A stretch of DNA of 64,000 nucleotides from assembly GCA_013399015.1 (NCBI GenBank), contig VWZX01008936.1, positions 5,345,126-5,409,125 of the forward strand, read 5' to 3'. Numbering within the stretch: position 1 is the stretch's first letter; the number at the start of each line of letters is the position of its first letter. A program made the position numbers and the translations under genes. The notes beneath the pieces are model-generated. The model saw only the letters and a program-made list of their open reading frames with translations, was not told the DNA's origin and did no database searches. This DNA is from Galbula dea (Eukaryota > Chordata > Aves > Piciformes > Galbulidae). This document shows, piece after piece, positions 1-21,169 of this stretch.

Positions 1-3000
1 TTTCATTTGGGCTGGACTATTAGGCTCTTCTCAGTAGCCTCTTTGCCATCAGAACTGAAGGTAAATTGGTATAGCGCTCTGCTAACCTTGATGCTGGCAG
101 ACATGAATACACTGTAAATTTCCTAAGTCATGCCATGTTTTAATTCCTGTGAGTAAGCTGTGAGTCATCTTTCCATTGCATTCATATTTATTAAAAATAG
201 TGGGTGCCTTGTATAAGTAGATTTGAAGTGACTATATTGTGTGTTGGCACTGCAGCTGAAGTACCATTCACAAGCATGTTGTCTGGAGGTGGGGGAAGGC
301 TTCAGGAGCTACATTTGAAACAGTGCTGGAGCTGAAACTTCCTGCACAAGACAAAATTCTCTAGGAATGTTGGTGCTGCTTTCTGGCAGAGGTTGTGGGG
401 TAAAAGTGACTTGATTTTGCTACACAATTGTAATTTTAAAAGAGTATCTTGTAAAATATGGCTGTCTTATTAACATATATGACCCTTTTTAATAACATGT
501 CAAAGCCCAGTTTGGAGTTGGAACAGTCAGTGCAAAGCACAAGCTTCTATGACCTCTGTCTGGAGGCAACATCAGGAGTTTATTGTATGTATAGATCAAT
601 ATAGAAGGGCAAGCCCGTTTTTTCAGGCATCTTGTTCATACTTTATAGACAAATTATAAGGATTCTTCTTAATTTTGCCTAATCTTCCATTAAACCTAAT
701 AGAAAATTAACTCTACAGAATTTTGAAAGAGGAGTCTGTCTGTATAACAGATTGCTTTTACCAGCTTAAAAAAAATAAATGTTTAACTCACTTTTTACAA
801 GAATCTCAGCAGAAATTTGTTAAACTACTGTTGACTGCTGCTGTTTTGATGCTTGATAAATACAGCAGGGTTTGAAAAGGTTTTAAATTAAGAGCCTCCA
901 TACCCTTCCCAAGTTCAGACCACATGACTGTGTAAAAAGATATTTCGGCATGTGAGTGATGCTACTGAAATTGGAATAGAAGCAGAAATCATGAAAATCT
1001 TTCTTCTAGTGATTCCATATAAGTAAACATTTTGTTGGAAGCAACATTGTTGCTGAGTTACATCATTTCATTTATGCTGCATAATTTATTTAGTCCATAC
1101 TGCATACTGTTATGTGCACCAGTTTGTGGAAAGGCTTTCCATAAAAAGCCCAAAGAGGTCAAACTGAGACCAAAGTGAGGTTGGAAAAAGCAGTGTCTGT
1201 ACAAAAGTTCACTGCAGAAGGGGTTTTTTTCTGCCTAAGAAAGCATTTTTCTCCATGGAAACATGATATGGAGCTTTTACTGGAGTCTGCTTACTGTTAG
1301 GAGCTGTGTTTGTTCCCTGCTGAGGACACCCTTGGGAGCATAGGGAGGAGAATTCTGATATATTTGTTTCTTTTCTAAAAAGAAGCACTGTATGTAAAAT
1401 CCTTCAGCAACCCTTCTGCGTGATGCTTTCTGGGCATCATAAAGGTGCTGGAATGTTGGTGTATGCTACCATGTTAATACCCAGGGTATGCTCCTAATCA
1501 CCTATGTTTGGCCATATTATTGTATGTTCCATGTTGTGATTGCCAGACTAAAATATTTTATTTTTAAATATCATCTTTAAATGTTTACAGAGTGCATAGA
1601 GTTTACACAGAGGAATGAAAGAACAGCTCAAGTTATAAAGTAGGTTCTCGGTGTTGTCACATTGTTTCAGTTTTTCCATGAGTCTAATGGTGGTTCTGTC
1701 TGTTCCTGGTAGAAGCACAAAATAAGCATTACTGAGGACCTGAAAGGTTTGTGCTACCTTTTACAAGCAGACTGTAATATTTTAAGAGCTCTTAATCATC
1801 ACTGTATTGTCTACAGTGAAGATCTGGTCCTGTGGCTGAAAAATTGGGATTTATGTGGTTGGCATTAGTTTTCTTTTGAAAACCAACCTCATCTGAATTA
1901 AGAAGAGAATCTTTACTAGAGTTTTGAAGGTAGAAAAGAGGTAGGGGGCAAGGGAAAACAAAACTTTAGGTGAACGTTGGAGGCCATTTCCTAGCACTGA
2001 GCAGCCTCCACTGTGTGCATATGTGTTCTGTAAGTACATAATAAGGCTGCCTAATGAGTTGGCTTTTGGTCTTAATGCAGGGTTCAGGCAGGCTGATCTT
2101 CTCCTTTATGTAGCAGAACTGGACCAAAGCACAGGGGTTTTCTTAGTAGCTGCTGAGAAAACAGGGCATGCTTTCCCCCTTCTTTGCTGAGTCGACAATA
2201 TGATTGGAACTGATCATTTCCAAGGAAGCTGTCAACATTTGCATTCCATTAACAAGTAAAAGATGTCATTTGGCATTCATGGAAGACAAAACGTTTTCAC
2301 TAGAAAAAGAATAGGGTCAGAGCAGAGGACAGGGATGCTATATACTTCAACAAATCTGTAGTTAGTGTCAGCAGTATGTACAGATTGGATCAAATTAACC
2401 CACGCTGTTGTAACTGTGGCTTTTTTTTATCAGTAATTTCAAAACTTACACCTGATCTTAATAGGCAGCATGGTGGAAGTGATAGGCTTCCAACTGAGGG
2501 AAGTTTTTGGCCCACTATTGTGAGTATGAATGAAAACTCATCTGCCCTGTTGGACTTATATCATACTAAAATAACATTGGGATTGTTAAACAGCATGAGG
2601 TCAATTGACCTTTAAGCTAGGGGGAAGTGTAAGGCTAACAAGCTAAATGCCATTGAAACAAACTATCTAAATCATAAATTCAGAGGGACCTGGTTTATAT
2701 GTCTATGATTTAAGGAAGAAATCTGGGGATGTGGGATGAGATCCAGGACTAAACTGCTGAAAGAGGGAGACTAAAGTAGTCAGCTTTGGTTTATTAGAGA
2801 TATTCTGATCTTGTTTTTCTCTGGTGTCTTAACCTCACTAAAGTTCACTTTGTATGTAATGGAAAAAACAACTGGTTTAATAGCAAAATACAGGAAATGC
2901 CTTCAATCATGGCTGATTACAGTAGCAGCTTTTCTTCTGTTGACTTTATTTTTTTCAAATGCTCTTTCTGTGTGCCTGAAACAATGTAGAATAATAATGC

Positions 3001-4055
3001 TTTGGAGACCTTTACTTGGTGTGTCCAAGTAGAGCAATTCAACGTCTGGCTTTTGGGTGGATATGCATATTGGGAGTTTTTGCAGTCAGGAGAGTGCCAT
3101 ATGACATAAGTGAGAAAAATAAAGGCTTATTACAGGGCATAACTTCAAAGCCTAGCAAATTTTGTGCATGGTAATGTCTCCATGAGTAACAAGACAAATT
3201 AATGCAGGTCTTTTTTTAAAATCTGCCTTTGTTTGGCTTTCTGCTGCAAAAGTGGAAGTTTTACAACTAATTTGAATGAAAAATCTAGCTGGAAGACAGG
3301 AAGCTGGGAAGCAGCTTATGCTAAAAATTCAAAAAGGCTCAGATTCATCTCACCTAACTTTAGGAATGCAACTGAAGCTTCCAAGTCAGGATCCTACTTG
3401 TCCTGGAGTACATTTGCAGTCAGTGGAGAAGGGCAGGCTTTTTTAGGGAGCTGTACAGCCCACATGTTCCATGAATCATACACTCAGAGATATCTGCAGA
3501 GATGGTCATGGAGGGAGCTTGGGGCAAACTGTGCTACCTCAACTAAACTCTGATGTCTGGTGGGATAAATCTGGGTCAGAATCCTGGAAAATACAAGAAA
3601 GAAAATTACCCTAAAACCAGAGCAAAATGTTTCAGAGCTCTAGTTGTTTTCATGTTTAAGGTAAATTTGAAAATTAGGTAGAATTGTGGATACATTTTAT
3701 CCTTTTATTCTATCTTTCCTGTTTTCTAGATAAGGGACTAATATATCCTTGTTGTGGGTTATTAAGAGTTACAAGACTTTATTGCTGAGACAGTTGAATG
3801 AGAGCTCCTAAATAAATGGAAGATGCTACCTGAGTAGACATGTGTTTGTTGACTGTATGCTTTTCTGTTCTGTGTAGGAAAGCTTCACTCAAAAGCAGGA
3901 AAGAGAAGAAAGAATTTCAGTCTTTTTGGTTAGGCACAGAATCTGCATGCCTGAAACCCGAGTACTCAGAATTTTCTTTGTGCTTGCTTAATTTACATTC
4001 CATTGTTGTTCAAATGATAGTGATTTTGTCATCCTACCCACGCAGGTCAGTGAGG

Positions 4056-4114
4056 GGAAAAAAGAAAAAACACAACACAAACCGCACAAACAACAACAAC
4101 AACCAAACAGAACG
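4056..4114. repeat. A-rich / (CAA)n low-complexity tract
   Basis: The tract starts with A-runs broken by G, then becomes CAACAACAACAACC. It is simple-sequence DNA inside the PRKCE intron. It creates a spurious Lys/Asn-rich open frame in the surrounding sequence. Confidence 0.8.
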
Positions 4115-7100
4115 CGTTGCTTTTGGTTTTCAAAGAAAAGCTTTTTAACAGATCCAAATTATTAAGCCTACCAACAGATTTGCTTTCTAAGGGTCTGGTA
4201 ACAGTTTTTCAGAAGTGAGTTTTCAAAACTTGATCTGACAAGCTTTTGTAGCTTCACACCATCCTATCACTGTCTTTCATCAAGTGGTTTTATCAAATAA
4301 TGATTTAGTATTGTTTTGTTTGAAAGGATTATAAACCTACATAGTAGGCACTTTAAGTTTGTGCTCCACCTAACTTATTGTTATAATATTCAATCTTGGT
4401 TTTCTGTTATATGAGATACAAAAATAAGAGCACAAAGCTTTGAACTTCACAGAGTAGAATACCACAACTTGAGTCAGTCCTTGGCTAAGCCTGGGGAAAT
4501 CTATTGTCTTCAGTGGGATCACCGAGGTGTCAGTGGGGATGAGGTTTATCACATTACATATTTAGCAATGACTTAACACCTGAACTTGGTAGGAGAGGCT
4601 GAAACAGTAAATATCATTAGTGGTAGTACAGATTTCACCTTGTCATTCCTAGCCTGAATAGGTAGAGCCAGTTAGGGATTTTTTAGGTAAAGTATTCAAG
4701 AAAAGCTAGAAAATGGTGTTTCTAACCAAAGTGGAGACAGTGAGAAAGCAAGCAGAAAATCCCTGTGAGAGCAGCTAGTAAGCTTAATGTCATGCATTAA
4801 GCACTGAGCTGATAGGAGACCAGGACAACCTGGCAGCTCAGCCTCAGTTCAGAGCCAGTTACTCTCCTGAGCACCAGGCTATAAACTGGTTGCATGCTAT
4901 TTTCACAAGAACCTGTGACCAGTCTGTTCCACCCAGCATGAAACACAAATGGCTTTTAAACTCTCAAGAAGCCTCACAAAATGAGAAAATTGTTTGCGAT
5001 CTATTTTAGCTGCAAGTTTCTGAGGCAAATTTTTTTGCCCTATACAATAAGTCTATCATGAAGCCAGCTCCATTTCTGACATCTCTTACTTGGGACAAAA
5101 GCTTCAAGCCTGCAGGCCTTGGGAAGGCAGAGTGGCCACTGAGATCCAGCACAAAACTTGTCTAAATCAGGATTTTGGCAGTAGGCAAAGTCAAGAGGAA
5201 TGATTGTAGCACTACATCCCATTCCTCCCTTAGGCTCATGGAAAAATTGTTACATTCCCAGGTAGGGGTCATGGAAGGATTAATTTTACAAAGCAGTGTG
5301 ATGTGAAGGTAAAAGGCAACCCTTTCTTGACAGAGAGAAAGGGAGCACTCTCCTCTGTGCTTACCAAGTTTTTGAGAACATTTTACATAATGCATATTTA
5401 AACTTGAATGTTTCACTTATGTTCACAAATGAAAATGTGGAAATAATAAGAAAGGAAAAGCCACACAAAGGAAGGCTGTTAAGTGTGATGTATTTATTAG
5501 TCTGCACATTATTTTAAGGAAACTCAGCATAGTAAGATAAGCAGATCAGGCACTGTAAGCTAAGCTGCTACCGACAATTGTAATAAAGTTCTGGTCAAAG
5601 GCATTGAAAAGCCTTATGTAGAAAGTATTTTCTAGAAGATGTTTTTATGCCACCAAACAAATCATTGGTTTCCTTAAGCTACTGGAAGTTGTTATTATTA
5701 AACCTTTGTTCAATATGTCATTAAAACATCAGAAGTAATTAGGGCTACATGTTGAGCACACAGCCTTCTTTTCCCTCTCAGGACCTTGCTGACCTGAAAG
5801 GTTTCTGAGTGCTGGGGCAGGTGATGTTGTACATCATGGAAGCCATCCTTCTGCCTTGCAGTGCTAGTCTTTACGGAACAACAAATGGCAATGGTGTTTT
5901 TATCTCCCTCTCATGTCCTTGGTGGGTAGGCTGCCTTTTGCTACATCCCTCTTCCTGTCTCTGCCACACTAGTAGTCCACAAGATATCTGTGCAAAAGGC
6001 AGGGTGGTGGATGTGGTGTTCTATAAGGAAAGTGAAGGGATGTGTTTTGAAAAGTAAGCATGCCTGGCAGAGAGTGTCACTGCGGTCCCATTAAAAGTCA
6101 TCGTTTCCCATTAATGTTTACCCTGCTATCTGAACTATCACTCTTTTCTTTGCTGAAAACTTGATATAGTGTCTCTGACTCTGATTTTATTTGAAACCAA
6201 GTCTGTGCTCTTATTTCATCTGCTACTAGCCATTATACATACTGATACACATCAATATAAGGTGAATTCACTTTATTGCAGACTTGGCACTGCTGAAAAT
6301 TATTAGTTTTCTGTATTTGCTGAGTACATCTCCACTATGTTTTTTGTGATAGATAATGTCTTTATTCTTTGATAATATCAAGTAGTGTAACAGGGATAAA
6401 GAAAATGTGTATCCTAAATCCAGTACTTAATGGGTCAATATAAAAGCAAAGCAAAGAAATTCCAAGATTTTCAGATAGAGACAGACAAAACTTCTTGTAC
6501 TACTACAACAGAAGCAGCAGAACCATCTTTTTCTGACTGTTAAGTCTCTCTCAGATTTTTCCCTATTCCCCTCCTGCTAACAAAAACTGGCATACTGTCA
6601 TGAATCCACTCATATTCCTAAACAGTCCAGTGTATGTCCTATTTCTTACTCCATGGACAGTGGAGGTTACATCAGCTGGTAGAACCTGACAACCAATGAT
6701 GCTGCTATTACTGCGCATTTATGCTTAGTAACATCAGAAAGTATGGGATCCTTCTTTCCCATACATTTGTTCAAATTATGTTATTAGCTTGTGTTTTCTC
6801 AGAAGTTATGGTTTGGATATTCCTATTTATCTCTGATCTCTTGGAAGGGGGAGAAAGGTGAGGGGAAGCCCTTCTAATGTGTTGTGACTAAAATGCTTGA
6901 AGTAGCAGAAGCATCCAGTAGCAAAGTACAGTCCTAATATATCTGTCCCATAGTCTATGTCTGGAAACTGAGTTTAAGTTGGTGAGAGCTAATCACCAAA
7001 GAAGCTAACATCATGGTATTAAAATTGTTGACATTTCTTTTTGTTTTCTGACCAGTTCTGTATATAACTCCCTCTTGCTTATATTGTATCCTAGTGTATT

Positions 7101-8462
7101 AGTTGTCAATATTTTGAGGAGACCAATGTGTTTGAAGAATTGAGACAAAGATTTTGGTAAATTTATCAATCTTCCAGAAGAAACCTTTTCAGACAGTGTA
7201 GTATAGATGATCCAAGTTCTGTGATATTTACTACTTGTGATTGAAATTTTTGTTGAAAATGCAACATTAACTGAAATTACAAAGAGTAAGTTTACAGGGT
7301 ACAGAGGGACCTCTTGAGGGTGAGTGTTTGGATACCACTGAGTAAGTTAAAAAGTAATTCTAGCAATGTAGAAGTCTTATCTTAATTCAGTGTTCATCTT
7401 ACTCATTGAAATTTTTAACTGATATAATAAGCATATTGCCTCCAGTTGGGAATTTCATCTGATGGTTCCCCATGTTGTTGGGGGAAGTTTCCCTTTTACT
7501 TTCAGTGGTTTCCTCTGTGAACAGCTTGTCTATTTAAAGCCTGCAGAGAGAATGTGATTTTCCCATGCAGAGGAACAACAGCAATGATTTCAAATCCACT
7601 CTTGAAAAGGTTTATTGTAGTTGCAAGTCACCAAAAGAAAAAAAGGTCATTCAGTAGCTACTGCTTTAGACTTGTGTTACTTTTGGATCTTTCCTCTTTG
7701 ATGTTCTATAGATGTTTAGTAAGGTAGAGTCCTACGTTGAACTTTTAGCCTATAAAGAAACTTTCTTGCTTCCAGTTGTCATTATTTGTAGGTAATAATT
7801 ACTATGCTTCACTCTGACCTATTCTGTGAAATGTATATGCTTTCAAGTTTTATTGCTCATTCAGTAGAAGGAGATGCTGCAGAGATATTTCACTGTGAAG
7901 TGATTGCTTAAACCAGCTTGTGATCATGTTTCGCAGCTACTTGATCTTGTTCTTCAAATACAGATTTATTTAGTCACTAATGTTTACCATGTTCAAAGGC
8001 TACTGTTAGTAATGTTTGGCAGACTTTCTGATTTTACTGGTCAAAACCCATCTTGACTGTTTAATTGCCTTACTTTCAACAAGAAAATTATCTTATCTAA
8101 ATGACACGTGTGACACATAGGGCCACGCACACATGGCAGTCGTTATGCTGGCTACTGTTGGGAGTCAGACTTTAAGAACCCAATCCTGTGAAGTCCTCAT
8201 CCACTGAGCATTTGTAGGAAGCCAGGGCACTCAGTGTCTCATGACACTGGTGTGTTGAGAAAGGGATGAGTGTTATGGAAGTTTTCTTGCAGGTTACCTG
8301 CAGTATGCCCACTCTTCTGTTCTGACTTGCACAGACCTTACTGTTATCATCTTCATTCTTTCTTGAGATCCTGCCAACCATTCCAGCTTCTGAGGTGATT
8401 GTGATGCTGGCAGGTACCCAGAAATAGAAGCCAGGCTTAAACTTCTGTTTAAAGCTTTCTGA

Positions 8463-8533
8463 GAAAAACAACCAACAACAACCAAAAAAACCAAAACCAA
8501 ACAAACCAAAGGAAAAAAAAAACAAACCAGCAA
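8463..8533. repeat. A/C-rich low-complexity tract (CCAAA/CAACAA)
   Basis: About 70 bases consist almost only of A and C on the + strand, with irregular CAA, CCAAA and A-runs ending in a run of about ten A. The minus strand is therefore T/G-rich and produces Phe/Gly/Leu-rich spurious frames. This style of degenerate A/C tract recurs at 4056, 21100, 33361 and 38869. Confidence 0.8.
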
Positions 8534-9215
8534 GCAAAAGATTTTATGCAGTTGAGTGCTCAGGTCAGCTGAACTGCCTGTACAAAGTATCTTGGCAAAC
8601 AAACAAAGGAGTGAAATAGCTTAATGTAGCATTACTGCATTTAAGCAATCTGGACATTTTCCTGGCTTAACTGGTTAGGTTGTTTGCAGTTGCATGTAGT
8701 TACTCAGGTTGTAGGAACTCATTTTGTCAGACACAGATGACTTTCTTAGTTCCTACAAAGGGAATGCAAAATGAGAAAAATGAGAAAAATAAGAATTTAA
8801 AATGCCTTTGTCATTCAGCTATCTGACACTATTATTTGGTATGCTTTAACTAGACAAGTGGTGATAATACCAGAAACCAGACAAAAGACAGAGTGGATCA
8901 GAATGGATCATTCTGTACAGACAATTCACTTACATTCCAGAGATTGATAGCTGTTTACTTTTTGAGATGTAGAAGAGTTTGTTGTTTCTTAGAACAGTAC
9001 TAGGGAGATATGGGTCTTAAATTAAAACTTAAAGGGTGTTTTTTGTCAGTGAGACTGCTGCTCTGGAAAGACAAGGTTCCTTGACAATTCTTTTTCCTCA
9101 GCTCTGTCTATTTTGCTTTATGTTTTGTCCTGTGAGGTGTTCAGTAGCATATTACTTATTCTTGTACCTTTATTTATTTATTTAAGATGTGGGATTTTTT
9201 TCAAAGTTGCATAAT

Positions 9216-9268
9216 TGGGGGTTTTGTTGGGGATTCTTGTTTGGTTTTTATTTGTTTGGTTGGTTTAG
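9216..9268. repeat. T/G-rich low-complexity tract
   Basis: Runs of T and G dominate (GGGGGTTTTGTTGGGG followed by TTTG/TTGG units). It is the strand complement in style of the A/C tracts elsewhere in the window. It has no regular unit. Confidence 0.6.
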
Positions 9269-11225
9269 TTATTGCTTTATTCTTTTAATCTGGCAATTGT
9301 GAAATGACAGAATGGTTTTGAATGGTTTTTACTGCAAGTATTTTTATGGATAATGATAATCTTGTGGGCTACCTATGAATTTGACACTTTGGCAGATTCC
9401 CAGTTTACCTTTTAACCTCCCATCTGTACTTTAGTGGGAGTCATGTTGCTGTTGTTTTAGCCTCTTCAAAATTTCTCTGAAACTGTGGTGCACTTTGTAT
9501 TTGTGATAATAAAAATCAACTGGAATTGAATTCCATTATTGCATGAGTAGTTAAGCTGATGTCCTCAGTGCCTCCAACAGAGTTTTGAAGAGGCTTATAG
9601 CCTTTACTCTTTTATTTTGGCTTGATGAAGGGGTTCCAGGTATGGGGTTTTTTCTGTCAGGTAGGATTATAGTTTGGTAAGAAGGTTAAAATGACACTTG
9701 CTTTTACTGGTAGGCTTAAAATTTCACTGTCAGTCTACAGGTAGGCAGAAATTAATACTGAGACTCTTCATGTTTTTCTCATTGTTCAGTTTTTTCATTG
9801 TCCTTTTTCACTTTAGACTTTGTCAAGTTAATTTTTTGTTGCTAATTTCTGTATCTTATGTAAATTTTTAAGGAAATTTTGACAGGGAGACATTTCTCTG
9901 AAAGAAATCCTCAGAGGAGACTTTTCATCCTTTACTCAAGGAATCTGTTGGCATGAAAGGTTTTAGAAAAAAAACTTCTACCTTTTCATAGGCTTCGGCT
10001 TTTGGGGTGACATTTGTTTACAGAAGCTGGCACATGAGTTTATTCCTCTGATTTAGAACTTTCCAACACACCCCCTTTTTTTTTCCCCCATCAATTCCAC
10101 CTATGGAAATGTGTCTAATTATTCTAGGACAAAGTACTGATTAGAAAGTGTCCACAGTCACCTAAGGACATGTGTTCTGCTTTTGATTCTCACCTCTCTA
10201 TGCATTCGTACATACAATGCTTTTGTTTACTCCTGTGATTTTTAATACATGGCAGAGGTACCTAGGCCCTAGTTAGAAGTATAAAAATGAAATGGTCCAT
10301 GCAATGTAAGTGGAGATTTTTTCCTTGTTTTTATGTTTATTATTTATATATGATAGAATATTTTCAACTGTGGAGTTTTTTTCATGCAAGTGAGAGGTTT
10401 TTTATGCACTGACTTTCCAGGTTCTTTTGTAGCTTAGTCTAAGGCAATGCCAGGTCAGTTAAATAGTACCTACCATCCATTGTTTTGGAACATTCAATAA
10501 CCACTAATGGTATATTTAGAAAATGTGCAGAGGGCAAGACAGGAAAGGTGGATATCCCTTTCTCAACCTGTTTCTGACCTCACCCAATTTAATAACTGAA
10601 GAATTGTGCACCTTTGACACAAAGACATTTGTGCAACAAGTGATCAGAGACAGTTGCTAAGGTGTATTGTTCAACAGTGAATGCAAAATATTCCTTTGAG
10701 ATTATTTTTGAGCAGGTTTCAACTGCAGAAAATGGTTCTCCCAAAGAATTGCAATCTGAATTTTGAATTGCTAGTATATTATAAGAACCCCATTCAAAAT
10801 AATCCATTTGAAAGTGCCTATTAACTTAACCCATGTGATAGTGTAAGGAAAAAATGGTACTCCTTGCTTTCTGCTAATGCAAAAATGGCTTCATTAGACA
10901 TTGTTGACCTGCTCATTGTAGACCATTGTCACATAGTTTTAGATGTGTAGCAAACAAGAGACTGAGATATTTTCCAACTCTTTCTGATGCTGTCTTGAAT
11001 ACAGCTGCACTTTCATGCACTTAAACTCAAGGCCTGGTCTTACAAAATGCTTGTCATTAGCTTCTTCCATATTGCCTTTAACTAGGTCTATTTAGTGTCT
11101 GCTACCAACTTTTCATGCAGACTTGTGAAGGACAGTTTCTCAGTGGTGTTTGTGAAACCATCTATTTGTCTTATTCTATAGTTTGTGGTAAAATTCAAGA
11201 GCACATGGTCAAAATCTGAAGTTGA

Positions 11226-17873
<6,648 letters not shown>

Positions 17874-19339
17874 TGAGATTACTTGATGCGACATATAGGG
17901 GTTGAGACAGTAACATAGAAACTGCGCTGAAAAGATTGCCTTGTCACAGTTTCTATGAAGGTAAGTGTCAGAAATAGATTTGATCCACAGGAGTTCAGTC
18001 ACATAAACCATGAAAGGTTTTGAGGCCTCCTTTTGATTATTTTCCTGTGTTCCTAAAGAAACTTTGATCTGAAGAGATTATTTCAATTTGGTATGTACCG
18101 TCTGTACTTTCTGTACTGTGAACTCTGCTACAGTCCTGTATTTCCAACAGCCACTGGATTTTGTAGTGAAAGACAGAAGAAAGGATTTCTGATTAATAAT
18201 ATTTTAACTGAAGATGCTTGAGAAAACAGCTTCCTGGTTGAAAAAAAAATATACATCATGATTAGCTAAACTGATGTACTTAAATTGTGCTAGGTAATAA
18301 TCAAGTTTTTCTATTTTAAAGTAACAAAAATATGGAACTAACCAGCCCCACATGCAGAAAGTACAAAAGCCAAGCAAAAATTCTTGTCTTCCTCTGGATG
18401 AAAGTACTTATGTTCACCAAATGTCAGCTTTTCAGCTGAGAATCTGTGCAGTTACTTTTGTGCTTAAAACAGTAAAAAAGAATAATTTTATGCTAAGTCC
18501 TTTGAGATTGATTTGCATCTTTTGACTTTGTACATTCTAATTACAAGGTTTGATTTGCCTTTAAATAAGAGCAAGGTACTTGTTTATTTCATTCTTTGGA
18601 TAGTTTTCAAAAGTATTTTTGAAAAGTAGCAAAACTTTGGTCTGAACACTGACTCCTAACTTAAATTTAGAGGTGAAAAAGTCCCCTCTGTCATTGCTGA
18701 ATCACTTTCTGTCACATTTAATGCATTTACTTTTAGTCCCGTAAGATTCATTTCCCCAAGTTATGTAGGAGATGAAAACAGGGCTGCCCATCCAGAACAG
18801 GAGCCTGAAGTAGCTTCTCTGAGTCTGCTCTTGGAGAAGTCTCTCTCTCTCACTCTGTAGCTATGCAGAAAGAGCCCAACTTGACAACTATAAGTGAAAA
18901 TTAGCTCTTGTGAACGTCTTTCTAGGAGTAATAGTGAGATACAGTATTATTGTATGGGGAAGTTTTTCTTAATCTATTTCTTGAAGAATGGAAACCTTGT
19001 AATGTGGTAGCTACAGGCAGAGGGATGCCTGAGTCAGTCCCTCTCCTGGAAAGGGTCCAGCCAGCTGGGCGTGCTGGCTCACTTACGTTGCTGCCCAGCT
19101 CTGCTCTGGAGATACGGCCAAGTTGCACCTAGTGCCTGAGCAGACTTACAAGTCTCTGCACTGCTGCAGGAAATGTAAACCCCGAATTAACCCTCCTAGT
19201 ATCTATCTGATGCCTGTTTAATACTGTAACAAACTGCTTTTCAACCAGATTCCACAGCCCTCAGAAGTTGCAGACAGCTTTAGTCACTGTTTAGCTGAGT
19301 TGCATGTGTAGCCCTTTTCCTGTTTTCACAAGTATTTGA

Positions 19340-19480
19340 CCTTTCATCTCATAGTAATTTTTGTTGCTTTGCTCAAAATTCATCAGCATTTTGTTTATTA
19401 TAGTCATCAGATCAGGATGCACAATTCCAAAATACTTTTCACTTTATACCAATATCTAGTAAGTCCTAGATTCCTCACAT
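19340..19480 (-). repeat. Possible ancient CR1-like LINE fragment
   Basis: Read on the + strand, the order of motifs (TTTTTGTTGCTTTGCTC, then a stretch like AGATCAGGATGCACAATTCC, then CAATATCTAGTAAGTCC) follows the antisense of the CR1/L3 reverse-transcriptase 3' region. In that family the phrases run 'TTGTTGCTCT...', '...AACTGGATGCAGTATTCC', '...CAATGC'. It is heavily diverged and recognised from memory only, so both edges are approximate. Confidence 0.35.
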
Positions 19481-21099
19481 ATAGTCTGTTTATTGGCTGT
19501 TTGTCTTTCACAATTGACTGGAATAGTCCCTTTGACAGTCAGTATTTTTACCTTTATTATTTTGTAAGTATTCCTGCTGTGGTAGTCCTTCTTAAAAGTC
19601 AGGGAACATTTAGCTTGTCATATATTTTTATTCAGTGCTGATATAAATACCTTCTACCTTCTCAGTACAGCTTCTTTCTCATTCTGGTGATTATTTCGCT
19701 GCTCCTATACTGTAAAAACATTCCTGTTTTATTAATGCCTGTTATTTTGTTTTCTTTTCTCCTTTTCTTCTTCCTTTAATGGCATTTTAGTTGAATATTT
19801 CAATTTTACTAATGATTTCAGATTATTTCAATGTACTCTGACAGCTGCTTGCTCTTTAATATTTATTAGTGTTGTTTTATATACCTTTATTCACACTTTT
19901 TCTCATTTTTCTTCAGGCTGCTTCTATAATGTTGAATTTTCATACTACCTCCTTTCATATTGTATATGATAAGTTTCTTTATTCTACCAATTTCAGTTCC
20001 TGCAGTCTAGTAGTTCTGTATGCTTGGTTTTTTCTGAACTCTTTTTTTATGGTGGTAAACTCAGATACTTAGTCTGTTACAGGCATCCCTATTATTTTCA
20101 TGTTCTCAGTCTGCTCTCTCAGACATATCTTCCCCAGTGACCTGGTCCTACAAAAGTGACTGATAACTTTTTCACACTTAGAAAGGACATACCTTATATA
20201 TTTACACTATGTTTATGAGTCACCAGCTATTTTGTACCAGCTGTATAAATTTTGCAATTGTTTGGATTATGTTGTTGTGTAGAAATCTTTGAGAAAGATC
20301 ATACTGAAATTTTTACTTGTCCTCTTAAAACTGAATGATTTATTAGTTGGAAAGTGAAGTGTGATATGTATCTGGACTGGAGATAAAGATCATGCAAGTA
20401 AAATATAATTATTAATGATGCAATTTTAGAAATGGTAAAGAAATCTAGGGCAGTAAATTTCAAATGCTGAAAAGGTGATTTTGGATACTCACCAAGCTAG
20501 AAAACACTGCACCCGCTTTGAAAAGTACAGGAAAGAGGGAAGAAGGTGAACACTAAATGAAGTCTATTTTAATATCTAGCTAGAGAGTTCCTCTCTAAAT
20601 TCAGTTGTGGATGTAGCATTGAGATTCATTGACTCAGGTAATAAGTATTGTTATTCCATAACTATGGAATAATTTTGGAAAAAACATAACTAATGCCTGA
20701 GTTTGGAGTGTTTTCTGTTTTTTAACATCTTTCAGTATTGATAAAGGTTGATTAATTAAAAGTGACTTGTAATATTGAAAGGGGATTAAGAAATGTATTT
20801 TTACTCATATGTTCAGGAGAGCCTAGATCTGTGAAAATAGCTATGAAAGAGAGAGGCCAGATTATTAGTCAGAAAATAGACATTCTTGCATGTGATACGT
20901 GAGTGTACATATATGTAGGGAAAGAAACATATCATGCTTACTTAGTCATTTGTTCATTCAAACTGAGTTTTGCATGCACTTACTAAACTTTGCTCATGCA
21001 AGAATGCATATATTTGCACAGGTATTCATCTATTTTCTGACCAACTGTTAAGATGACTAAGGGGGGAAACTTTATAATTACTAGACCATACACACTTTT

Positions 21100-21169
21100 G
21101 AAAACAAAACAAAACCAACCAACCAAAAAACAACAAAAACCCCACAACCAACCAACCAATCAACCAAAA
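21100..21169. repeat. A/C-rich low-complexity tract with (CCAA)n
   Basis: About 70 bases almost free of G and T on the + strand. It includes AACAAAACAAAACC and repeated CCAACCAACC units. It is simple-sequence DNA in the last PRKCE intron. Confidence 0.8.

Noticed and set aside
8172..8602. Minus-strand Phe/Gly-rich frames of 102 and 121 codons
   Set aside because: They come from the A/C-rich simple repeat at 8463-8533 read on the other strand.
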